From: CAZSWR01 sp964610885
GTDB lineage: Bacteria > Bacteroidota > Ignavibacteria > Kapaibacteriales > UBA2268
Length of the DNA stretch: 64,000 nucleotides
Direction of reading: 5' to 3'
Assembly (NCBI GenBank): GCA_964610885.1
Contig: CAZSWR010000003.1
Span: forward strand, 1-64,000
This document shows positions 44,704 through 52,338 of the stretch, piece after piece. Positions within the stretch are counted from its first letter, which is position 1, and each line of letters begins with the position of its first letter. The position numbers and the translations under genes are program-made. The notes beneath the pieces are model-generated. The model searched no databases. It had not been told where the DNA came from and saw only the letters and a program-made list of their open reading frames with translations.

Positions 44704-45642
44704 ATGAATTCTCCGATGAACGAAAATAAGTGCGACGTAACCGTAATACTAATCAACTACAATTCAGTTGGATTCACGCGCAATTGTATTGAATCGTTAG
44801 AAAAATTTGCGCCCAGAGACTTCCGCTTTTCCATCGTAGTGGTGGACAACAACTCTCGGGCCGAAGACCGCGCCGCACTCGAAGAGTTTTGCGCTGGGCG
44901 GTCTGGCGTGCGCCTTGTCGAGAGCGTTATCAATCTGGGCTTTTCCGGCGGGAATATGCTTGGCGCGCAATACGCCGACGGCGAGTTCCTCTGGTTCCTG
45001 AACAACGATACAGTGCTGCTGAACGACAACATTACGGAGTTCGTCAAATTCTTCAAATCGGAGAAAAAGGCAGCGCTGGCCACCGGCAGGATTTACGATG
45101 CGGAAATGAGGCCGTTCAATAGTTTCTCGCATCTGCCGACGGTAACGCAAACCATACTGGGGAAACGAATACTCGAGAAGCTGAAACCGGAGAAATATCC
45201 CAAGATAACGCCGGATTACGACTCTCCGCTGCGCGTTGGGATGGTCTCGGGCGCGTCGATGTTCGTCCGGGCGGAACACTTTGCGCAAATCGGCGGATTC
45301 GACACTGTCCACTTTCTTTACTGCGAAGAGGAAGACCTGGCGATGAGGTTCACTCGCGCCGGCTATTCTGTTTTCTATGTCCCCACGCCGGAATTGGTTC
45401 ATTACGGCGGCCAGAGCACGGCCAGCAATTTCGATATCGACAGGGAGTATTTCATCTCTTTGTTCTATTACTTTTCCAAGCACTTCAATCCATTCCAAAG
45501 AGCGTTGATGCGCGCCTACTACGTCGTCCGAAACCTCAAGAGGACCACGCGCGGCCTTAAGTACCTCCGGCTTGCATGGTTCGTCGTGAGCTTTGCCGGA
45601 TTCGAGAAATCGCTACGCCACAAGCAGAAAATGCGTAGGTGA
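44704..45642 (+). CDS. Glycosyltransferase family 2
   Basis: GT-A fold sugar transferase of 312 residues. ATG 44704 was chosen over an upstream TTG. Motifs: VTVILINYNSVGFTRNCIES (nucleotide-binding start), SIVVVDNNSRAED, FLWFLNNDTVLLND (the metal/sugar-nucleotide Asp motif) and SGASMFVRAEHFAQIGGFD followed by EEEDLAMRFTRAGYSVFYV, as in rhamnosyltransferase-like (WbbL/RfbF-type) enzymes. The C-terminus has a hydrophobic segment (YLRLAWFVVSFAGF) that may associate with the membrane. It probably adds sugars to surface glycans; the donor and acceptor are unknown. Confidence 0.9.
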   Translation: MNSPMNENKCDVTVILINYNSVGFTRNCIESLEKFAPRDFRFSIVVVDNNSRAEDRAALEEFCAGRSGVRLVESVINLGFSGGNMLGAQYADGEFLWFLNNDTVLLNDNITEFVKFFKSEKKAALATGRIYDAEMRPFNSFSHLPTVTQTILGKRILEKLKPEKYPKITPDYDSPLRVGMVSGASMFVRAEHFAQIGGFDTVHFLYCEEEDLAMRFTRAGYSVFYVPTPELVHYGGQSTASNFDIDREYFISLFYYFSKHFNPFQRALMRAYYVVRNLKRTTRGLKYLRLAWFVVSFAGFEKSLRHKQKMRR

Positions 45643-45720
45643 TATCTTCGCCCATAAACCCAAATTGTTCGTTTGAAAACCCTCAATCCCTAAATCCCTT
45701 TCTCCCAAAGGGCGATGAGG

Positions 45721-45788
45721 GACTTCCAACAAATCACGTTTTCTTACTCCCTTCTCCCGCCGGGAGAAGGGCCGGGGATGAGGGTATA
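45721..45788 (+). repeat. Dispersed repeat family H, copy 2
   Basis: Shares GACTTCCA, ACGTTTTCTTA, CGGGAGAAGGGC and GAGGGTATA in order with 42451-42520. Confidence 0.75.
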
Positions 45789-45829
45789 ACAAAAATGTCA
45801 AATCCTTAATGAACAATTTGGTATAAAAA

Positions 45830-45866
45830 AAACTCTATTGCGCGCATTTCGTTTGCAATAGAGTTT
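45830..45866 (-). terminator. Terminator of the sigma/anti-sigma/DUF4252 operon
   Basis: AAACTCTATTGC and GCAATAGAGTTT form a perfect 12-bp stem with a 13-base loop; a T-run follows on the minus strand. Confidence 0.9.
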
Positions 45867-45888
45867 CTTCGTTTCTCGAGGTGTAAAA

Positions 45889-46401
45889 CTATTTCTTTAC
45901 TTTGGGCTTGATTTTGTTTCTCTTCGGGCCGCTGATAAGGTCTTTGAGCGATTTCACTTTGTTCAAATCGATATCGCCGGAGATCCAGATCATCGTTGTC
46001 CCGGTCTTATTGAAGGCTTTCATAAGCAATTCTTCGACTTTTGCGCCATTCTTTTTGATCATAATCCTGACGTCTGAACCCTTTTCGCTAACGGACATCC
46101 ACTCCTTGAAGCCGGACGGGGTCGAAAGCGATTTGAGGTCTGCGGTGAGCGATTGGCCCTCCGTATTCGATTCCAAGTGGTGGCAATTCAGTATCTTGAT
46201 CAGCTTCACGTCCTTCAGGGCCTGTTCCAATTCGGGCGAATCGATAAGCGAGAAGACTGACGTCGGGTCTGTGAAGGAAACGCTGGTGATACCGTCCTTG
46301 CCGGAGTATTTGCTGATGATGTTTTGCACTTCGGCGGGTTGGGCCAGGGCGACTAATGGAACAATGAACAGAGAAAGCAATATAGTAGCAAGTTTTTTCA
46401 T
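45889..46401 (-). CDS. DUF4252 domain protein
   Basis: Secreted protein of 170 residues with signal peptide MKKLATILLSLFIVPLVALA. The rest matches DUF4252: IISKYSGKDGITSVSFTDP, ALKDVKLIKILNCHHLES, EWMSVSEKGSDVRIMIKKNG and TTMIWISGDIDLNKVKSLK. DUF4252 proteins are typical of Bacteroidota, often placed with an ECF sigma factor and its anti-sigma factor as here, and have no known activity. It is the last gene of the three-gene operon; the anti-sigma stop lies 18 bases upstream, and a strong terminator follows at 45830-45866. A role in a cell-envelope signal is plausible but unproven. Confidence 0.9.
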   Translation of the reverse strand: MKKLATILLSLFIVPLVALAQPAEVQNIISKYSGKDGITSVSFTDPTSVFSLIDSPELEQALKDVKLIKILNCHHLESNTEGQSLTADLKSLSTPSGFKEWMSVSEKGSDVRIMIKKNGAKVEELLMKAFNKTGTTMIWISGDIDLNKVKSLKDLISGPKRNKIKPKVKK

Positions 46402-46419
46402 ATCAGAGATTTCCTTTCA

Positions 46420-46947
46420 TTAATAGGTGTCGGTCGAAGCGATCAGGTTAATGTCTTCGGCGGCTTCGATTCCAGTTTCAATAAAATCAAGGGTTTGCAG
46501 TTGTTCGTCGGCTGTGTAGAGGCTCGACGAAAGTATCTCGAGAGCGTCGAGCGTGGCCGCAACGCTTTCGTCTTCGTATTGGGCCGCATTGGAATTGTCG
46601 ATAACCAAGCCCTTCGGAGCGCCGAATGGGTTCATGTCCGACAAGAGAATAAACAGGGCCGAACAGGCGACAAGCACGGCAGCGGCAGAGCTATAGAGCA
46701 TTTTCCGGCGGAACGTGCGGATGCGCGACACCTTGAGGCGCGAGCGGAATTGATTATCGAAATCGGCTCCGAGCGGTTCGTCCAGCACGTCGGCCGAGCA
46801 GCATTCGAAGAAAAGACGGGTTTCGTAGTGTTCGCTGCCGATCTCCGCTGCCGAAGTCAGCTTGCGCAGCTCGGCTTCTTCGGCTTCGGTGGCCTCGCCG
46901 GAGTAGAATTTCTCCGCAAGAAGCCTTATATCGTCATTTGTTGTCAT
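46420..46947 (-). CDS. Likely anti-sigma factor (membrane)
   Basis: Membrane protein of 175 residues. The N-terminal cytoplasmic part (DDIRLLAEKFYSGEATEAEE AELRKL...) resembles the short helical domains of Bacteroidota anti-sigma proteins. One transmembrane helix follows (MLYSSAAAVLVACSALFILL, about residues 83-102), then a periplasmic tail of 70 residues with Asp/Glu. It overlaps the 3' end of the sigma gene by 14 bases, so the pair is translationally coupled. By context it would hold the sigma factor until a signal releases it; the signal is unknown. The canonical zinc-binding HxxxCxxC motif is absent. Confidence 0.75.
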   Translation of the reverse strand: MTTNDDIRLLAEKFYSGEATEAEEAELRKLTSAAEIGSEHYETRLFFECCSADVLDEPLGADFDNQFRSRLKVSRIRTFRRKMLYSSAAAVLVACSALFILLSDMNPFGAPKGLVIDNSNAAQYEDESVAATLDALEILSSSLYTADEQLQTLDFIETGIEAAEDINLIASTDTY

Positions 46948-47464
46948 TGTATTTATAATTGTATTTCTTCAACATAATTTCTTTAATCCTTGTCCGAGCC
47001 CTCGATAGCGTCGCTTTGATCACGGTTTCTTCGTAGCCGGTAACGTCTTTGATTTCCTTGTAGCTCATTCCCTCCACGTCCCTGAGTTGAACCATAGTTT
47101 TCCATTTCTCGGGGAAAGCGTCGATTATGGCGCGCACGGCGTCGTAGGCGTCTTTGTGTTCGGTCCATTTGTCAATGTCGTAGTCATTACTTTTGATTTC
47201 GTATTCCAAATCGTCGTAATTGACCTTTTTGTACTTCTTGTGTTTGGAGCGAAGCATGTCGAGGCACAAGTTCCGCGTAACGACCATTGCGAAGCTGATC
47301 GGTGGCGGGTCTGCCTCGAACGAGGCTCTTTTGTTCCAAAGCTTTATCAGTGCTTCCTGCACAATTTCTTCGGCGTCTTCGTGGCTTGATAAAAGTCGTT
47401 TGGCGAGTCGAAACATCTTGTTTTTCATCGGGAGAACTACTTTTTCAAAGTCTCTATCTTCCAT
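46934..47464 (-). CDS. ECF sigma-70 factor
   Basis: Sigma factor of 176 residues; start 47464 (MEDRDFEKVVLPMKNKMFRL) fits the family, while a longer frame upstream is GC-skewed and lacks similarity. Region 2 is HEDAEEIVQEALIKLWNKR, including the DNA-melting/-10-binding helix, and region 4 is EGMSYKEIKDVTGYEETVIK, with the helix-turn-helix that reads the -35 site, ending SRARTRIKEIMLKKY. It is transcribed first in an operon with the anti-sigma and DUF4252 genes. Targets are unknown. A possible -7 element, TATATTTG, lies at 47528-47535. Confidence 0.93.
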   Translation of the reverse strand: MEDRDFEKVVLPMKNKMFRLAKRLLSSHEDAEEIVQEALIKLWNKRASFEADPPPISFAMVVTRNLCLDMLRSKHKKYKKVNYDDLEYEIKSNDYDIDKWTEHKDAYDAVRAIIDAFPEKWKTMVQLRDVEGMSYKEIKDVTGYEETVIKATLSRARTRIKEIMLKKYNYKYNDNK

Positions 47465-47527
47465 AATATACAACGATAAAAATTTAAAAAGGTAACGCGA
47501 AAAATGAAAATTAAATGAACGCAATTG

Positions 47528-47535
47528 CAAATATA
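47528..47535 (-). promoter_or_regulatory. Likely -7 element of the sigma operon
   Basis: TATATTTG on the minus strand, 64 bases before the sigma start, matches TAnnTTTG; the -33 element is unclear. Confidence 0.4.
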
Positions 47536-47641
47536 TCAAATTTTTCTCTAACCGGCGGGCAGGAATGTTTGGGGGCTGCCGGAAAATGTATTCTCCGGCG
47601 TCAGTGGCGGCGCCAGCCCCGCGCAAGTGGTTCTATTCGTA

Positions 47642-47708
47642 ACTCGTCCGATGACTACAGATTCTGCAATGTCAATTACGAATGAATGCCTATATTCATC
47701 GGATGCGT
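47642..47708 (-). repeat. Dispersed repeat family C, copy 4
   Basis: Reverse-oriented copy: ends ACTCGTCCGATGACT and ATTCATCGGATGCGT, core complementary to the ATTCATTCGTATTTGACT core of 36565. Confidence 0.75.
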
Positions 47709-47730
47709 ATTTTTGAAAAAAGGAAGAACG

Positions 47731-47805
47731 ATGTTGACCATTCTCCCTTTTTATTCAATCTCTTCGTCTTTGCAATGCAATTATGAACAAACTGGCAGGC
47801 GCCAC
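47731..47805 (-). repeat. Dispersed repeat family A, diverged copy 5
   Basis: Recognisable order: TTCTCCCTTTTTATTCAAT, TCTTCGTCTTTGCAATGCAA and the hairpin GGCAGGCGCCAC. Its last base precedes the leuS stop codon (47806-47808). Confidence 0.6.
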
Positions 47806-50361
47806 CTATCCGACGATGAAATTAATCAGTTTGTTCTTAACGAAAATCACTTTCCGCACCGAGAGGCCTTCGATGGCTTTGGCCACTTTCTCTTCGCGGC
47901 GGGCGAGCGCGTCCACGTCTGATTGCTCCAAATCCGGGGCGAGCGCGATTTTCGATTTGATTTTCGAGTTCACCTGCACGACGATTTCAATCGTGTTCTT
48001 TTTGGTTTTCGCTTCGTCGAATTGGGGCCAGTCTTCGTGGAAAATCGACTGGGAATCGGCGCCCACAAGCAGGTGCCAAAGCTCTTCGGCGATGTGCGGC
48101 GCGAACGGCGCGAGCAGCTTCACGAAGTCCATCATTGCCGATTTGGGGCGCACTTCGAGCGGCGTGAACTCATTGACGAATATCATCATCTGCGAAATTG
48201 CCGTATTGAAGCCGAGCGAGTCGATGTCTTCACCGATTTTCTTGATTGTCGAGTGCAACACGTATTCCTGTTCGGGCGCGATTGGGGCGTCCTGCACCTT
48301 GGGCGAAAGCGTACCCTCTTCGGTGGCGATCATGCGCCAGGCGCGGTTCAGGAAGCGCGATACGCCTTCGATTCCCGTTGCCACCCAGGGTTTGTGGTCC
48401 TCGAGCGGGCCCATGAACATCTCGAAAATGCGAAGCGAATCGGCTCCGTATTCCTCCACCACGTCGTCCGGATTGACCACGTTTCCGAGCGATTTGCTCA
48501 TTTTGCGGCCGTCCTCGCCCAGAATCAATCCCTGATGGAACAGTTTGGCGAAGGGTTCGAGCGTGGAAACAAGGCCGTAATCGTAGAGCACTTTGTGCCA
48601 GAAACGGGCGTAGAGCAAGTGCAGCACGGCGTGTTCGGCGCCGCCCACGTAGAGATCGACTCCTTTTTCGCCCATCCAGTATTTTTCTTTGTCCGATCCG
48701 ACAAACATTTCGTTATTTTGCGGATCGATATAGCGCAAATAGTACCAGCACGAACCGGCCCATTGGGGCATCGTATTGGTTTCGTAGCGTGCCTTTTTGC
48801 CCGTTTTCGGGTCGATGAAATTAATCCAGCTTTCGATGCGTGCCAGTGGCGATTCGCCTGTGCCGGCCGGGCGGAACTCCACCACGTCGGGCAGGCGTAG
48901 CGGCAATTCGTCTTCGTCCAGGGCGCGGCGCGTGCCGTCCTCGAAGAACATGATCGGCATGGGTTCGCCCCAGTAGCGCTGGCGAGAGAACAGCCAATCG
49001 CGAAGTTTGAACTGCACTTTGCCTTTGCCTATGCCTTTCTTTTCGATCCATTCAATAGCGGTTGCGATGGCAGCGTCAGTGTCCATGCCGTTCCACGAGA
49101 CCTCATCATTTGCCGAATTGATGGCTATGCCGTCCGCAGTGAAGGCTTGGGCCTGGATGTCGAACTCGGAGCCGTCCGGCGTGGCCACCACTTGGACGAT
49201 CGGCAGCGAGAAAGCGCGGGCAAATTCGTGGTCGCGAGTGTCGTGGGCGGGGACGGCCATAATGGCGCCAGTTCCGTAGTGCGCCAGCACGTAATCGGCG
49301 ATCATTATCGGAATGGGTTGGCCTGTGGCGGGATTAATCGCGAAGGCGCCGGTATGGACGCCGGTTTTTTCTTTCGAGAGTTCGGTGCGTTCCAAATCGC
49401 TTTTCAGCGAGGCCGTTTTAATATATTCGTCCACTGCGGCGCGGGCGTCGGGCGTGGTGATAACGGCTACTGCGGGGTGTTCGGGAGCCAAGACCATGTA
49501 CGTTGCGCCGAAGAGCGTATCGGCACGGGTCGTGAATACTGTAATTTTTTCGTTGGAAGCGGCCACATCGAAGCGAATCTCTGCGCCAATACTTTTCCCG
49601 ATCCAATTTTTCTGCATTTCCTTGGTGGAGTGGGGCCATTCGACCAATTCCAGATCCTCCAATAGCCTTTCGGCATATTTAGTGATGCGAATCATCCATT
49701 GACGCATTGGGCGGCGCTCCACGGTGTAACCCTTTTCGCGCCACTCGTCCACCTCTTCGTTGGCCAGCACGGTGCCAAGCTCTTCGCACCAGTTGACGGG
49801 AATCATGGCGATATACGAGAGGCGTTGGCTGTCGCGATATTCTTCGATTTCCTTGGCGTCGGTAATCTCGGCCGGAATCGGCAATTCGTCGATTGGGCGG
49901 GCGCGGCGAAGCGTTTCGTCGTACCACGAGTTATAGATCTTGAGGAACATCCACTGAGTCCACTTGTAGTATTCCGGCTCGGTTGTGTTGATTTCCCGCT
50001 CCCAATCGTAGCCAAGGCCGAGCATTTTCAGTTGGTAGCGAAACACTCCGATATTGATATTGGTGGCGTCCACGGGGTGGATACCTTTCGTCATGCAATA
50101 TCTTTCGGTTGGCAATCCAAAGGCATCGAAGCCCATGGGATGCAGCACGTTGAAACCTTTCATGCGTTTGTAGCGCCCGATGATATCTGTGGCCGTATAG
50201 CCCTCGGGGTGGCCTATGTGCAGCCCTGCGCCGCTCGGATAGGGGAACATATCAAGTATGAAGTATTTCGGTTTGGTTGGGTCTTCGCCCGTGCGGTTGG
50301 TGGCGTTTTCGTCCCAGTATTTGTGCCACTTTTTCTCAATTTGTTTGAATGGATAAGCCAT
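47806..50361 (-). CDS. leuS: Leucyl-tRNA synthetase
   Basis: Class I aminoacyl-tRNA synthetase of 851 residues that charges tRNA-Leu. The HIGH-type motif is in PYPSGAGLHIGHPEGYTATD near residue 45, the KMSKS loop in EDGRKMSKSLGNVVNPDD near residue 620. The CP1 editing domain is present (ATPDARAAVDEY, GTGAIMAVPAHDTRDHEF, residues about 220-420). The length is standard for bacterial LeuRS. The start MAYPFKQIEKKWHKYWDEN is the usual N-terminus. A TATTTTTG -7-like element lies upstream near 50430. A family A repeat abuts its stop codon. Confidence 0.98.
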   Translation of the reverse strand: MAYPFKQIEKKWHKYWDENATNRTGEDPTKPKYFILDMFPYPSGAGLHIGHPEGYTATDIIGRYKRMKGFNVLHPMGFDAFGLPTERYCMTKGIHPVDATNINIGVFRYQLKMLGLGYDWEREINTTEPEYYKWTQWMFLKIYNSWYDETLRRARPIDELPIPAEITDAKEIEEYRDSQRLSYIAMIPVNWCEELGTVLANEEVDEWREKGYTVERRPMRQWMIRITKYAERLLEDLELVEWPHSTKEMQKNWIGKSIGAEIRFDVAASNEKITVFTTRADTLFGATYMVLAPEHPAVAVITTPDARAAVDEYIKTASLKSDLERTELSKEKTGVHTGAFAINPATGQPIPIMIADYVLAHYGTGAIMAVPAHDTRDHEFARAFSLPIVQVVATPDGSEFDIQAQAFTADGIAINSANDEVSWNGMDTDAAIATAIEWIEKKGIGKGKVQFKLRDWLFSRQRYWGEPMPIMFFEDGTRRALDEDELPLRLPDVVEFRPAGTGESPLARIESWINFIDPKTGKKARYETNTMPQWAGSCWYYLRYIDPQNNEMFVGSDKEKYWMGEKGVDLYVGGAEHAVLHLLYARFWHKVLYDYGLVSTLEPFAKLFHQGLILGEDGRKMSKSLGNVVNPDDVVEEYGADSLRIFEMFMGPLEDHKPWVATGIEGVSRFLNRAWRMIATEEGTLSPKVQDAPIAPEQEYVLHSTIKKIGEDIDSLGFNTAISQMMIFVNEFTPLEVRPKSAMMDFVKLLAPFAPHIAEELWHLLVGADSQSIFHEDWPQFDEAKTKKNTIEIVVQVNSKIKSKIALAPDLEQSDVDALARREEKVAKAIEGLSVRKVIFVKNKLINFIVG

Positions 50362-50954
50362 TGTGTCTCGCGTGGATATTTATAATTAAGTCAAAATAAT
50401 AAACGTAAATAATGCTTCCGATAAAGCAATTACAAAAATACAAAAAAATCGACAAACCCGGCCTTATGTAATATGGATGCGAGACGACCAGCAGCGCGCG
50501 ATTACGCGAATTTCGCAATTCAGGATGGAGCATCGAAGCCATGAATCGTAATACTAAGGCGAATATGTGCTTATCAAATATGATCGGAAATGAATTCATG
50601 CTCATCTTCCATTTCGCCATTGCGCTGCTCATGAAAAACAAGTGGCAGATGCCACCTGAATTGTGCCATCCTTTCCCACTGCCCAATTCCTTGCCAACTC
50701 TCTAATATTCACGAGCATAAAATAGATTTACGGCACATACATCATTAGTATTATTTAGCTGTGAATTATTGGGGGGGATAATTGAGCTGAGCAAAATTGA
50801 TACTTGGGCAGGGCAGGAGGAGCAAGAAAAAAATCATTTTTTGCCTCCTGACGTGCAGGAGTGAATGCAAAATAGATTGTGCGCAGCAAGTAGCGTTGCA
50901 AGCTGTGCCGCTATCTTTTATTTGTGATTTTCCATCATTATTTTTGGAGTATCT
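50362..50954. other. Intergenic stretch between divergent leuS and amidase genes
   Basis: About 590 bases with family A at 50584-50655 and a GTGCAGGAGTGA-type segment near 50850. It must hold the leuS promoter (left) and that of 50955 (right). A small CCTCCTG/CAGGAGG inverted repeat lies near 50815-50850. Confidence 0.45.
50584..50655 (-). repeat. Dispersed repeat family A, copy 6
   Basis: GGAAATGAATTCATGCTCAT through CATTGCGCTGCTCATGAAAA to the hairpin GTGGCAGATGCCAC (50642-50655), about 72 bp. Confidence 0.75.
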
Positions 50955-51992
50955 ATGAAAAAAACAGTGCTGTTTCTGATTCTGTCTTTGATTATTGCGA
51001 ATGTGGCCGAGCGATTGGAGGCTTGCACCAAAGTTACCTACACCGGCCCGAACAAGACCGTACTCACCGCCCGTTCGATGGATTGGAAGTCCGACTTAAG
51101 GACAAATATATGGGCATTCCCGAAAGGAATCGAAAGGAATGGCGCCACAGGGCCGAACACAATTAAATGGAAATCGAAATACAGCAACGTAATCGCCACA
51201 GCATACGACGTCTGCACCACCGACGGCATCAACGAAATGGGTTTGGTCGCGAATTTGCTTTGGTTGGCCGAATCCAAATTCCCGGAATGGGACAGCAAAA
51301 AACCGAGCTTGAGCATAGCAGCTTGGGCGCAATACGTGTTGGACAATTTTGCGACTGTCGATGAGGCTGCCCGAGATCTTGCCCAAGAGCGCTTCGTGGT
51401 CGTTACGGCAAACCTGCCCCAGGAAACAAGGTTGGCTACGCTTCATTTGTCGATTTCCGACGCCACGGGAGACAATGCAATTTTCGAGTATATCGACGGC
51501 AAACTGACGATACACCACTCCGAGCAGTTCAAGGTGATGACCAACTCGCCAATCTTCGACAAACAAATTGCTATTAACGAGTATTGGTCGCAGGTCGGTT
51601 CCAAAATGCTGCCCGGCACCAATCGCGCCGCCGACAGGTTCGCCAGGGCTTCGTTCTACAACGACAGTATCAAAAAAACAGACGACATCGATTCGGCCCT
51701 GGCCATCGTTTTCAGCATAATTCGCAATTGTTCGGTGCCTTTCAGCATGCTCACCGAGGGGCAGCCCAATATTTCTACTACAATCTGGAGGACGGTGGCC
51801 GACCATAAGAACAAGACTTACTACTTCGAGTCGTCGTTCGGGCTGAATCTCCTGTGGGTCGATCTGAAGAAGCTCGAGTTTGCTCCCGGCAAGGCATTGA
51901 AGCTCGTCTTAACGGGCAAGGAGCGGATTTCCGGCAGCGCCGAGAGCCGCATGGTTCCTGCCGTACCTTTCCGATTTGCAGGAATTGAGTGA
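50955..51992 (+). CDS. Ntn-type amidase, choloylglycine hydrolase family
   Basis: Secreted protein of 345 residues with signal peptide MKKTVLFLILSLIIANVAER ending at LEA. Cleavage exposes Cys24 (ACTKVTYTG), the catalytic N-terminal nucleophile of linear amide C-N hydrolases. Family marks are ARSMDWKSD, YDVCTTDGINEMGLVANLL, AWAQYVLDNFATVDEA and MTNSPIFDKQIA. Related enzymes include penicillin V acylase, bile salt hydrolase and YxeI. The substrate cannot be fixed; in an environmental bacterium acyl-homoserine lactones or penicillin-like amides are possibilities. The sequence between the signal peptide and Cys24 is short, consistent with autocatalytic processing in the periplasm. Confidence 0.9.
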   Translation: MKKTVLFLILSLIIANVAERLEACTKVTYTGPNKTVLTARSMDWKSDLRTNIWAFPKGIERNGATGPNTIKWKSKYSNVIATAYDVCTTDGINEMGLVANLLWLAESKFPEWDSKKPSLSIAAWAQYVLDNFATVDEAARDLAQERFVVVTANLPQETRLATLHLSISDATGDNAIFEYIDGKLTIHHSEQFKVMTNSPIFDKQIAINEYWSQVGSKMLPGTNRAADRFARASFYNDSIKKTDDIDSALAIVFSIIRNCSVPFSMLTEGQPNISTTIWRTVADHKNKTYYFESSFGLNLLWVDLKKLEFAPGKALKLVLTGKERISGSAESRMVPAVPFRFAGIE

Positions 51993-52007
51993 GAGAGCGA
52001 GTGAATA

Positions 52008-52115
52008 ATTGGTTTCTATCCATTGCCTGTATCGCAGTAAGTTATTGATATACCAGCAAATCCCCCAACCCTGCTTTGTCAAAGGGGGCTTAAAAAACAA
52101 TTATTATGACACTAA
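52008..52115 (+). repeat. Element E, partial copy
   Basis: Matches the left half of element E: GGTTTCTATCCATTGCCTG, AAATCCCCCAACCC and AAAGGGGGCTTAAA in order. The right end and terminal repeats are missing. A second C-rich run (52140-52180) follows. The rest of the 346-base gap holds no gene. Confidence 0.55.
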
Positions 52116-52338
52116 ATTTATATTTAGGTGGATTCTTATCCCCCTCTAAAAAGCAGGGGTTAGGGGGTGTGTAGCACAATGAGACATACACGCGGAGTTT
52201 AAAAAGAATAGTTGCAACATCTTTGTTGTTGGACGGTACTTACGGAAAGCGTTATAGAGATAAAAATATTTCCATTCTGAGTGCGTCAAATTTGTTTGGT
52301 AAAAATTTTATGTTGGACAATCAAATACAAGGCAAGAC

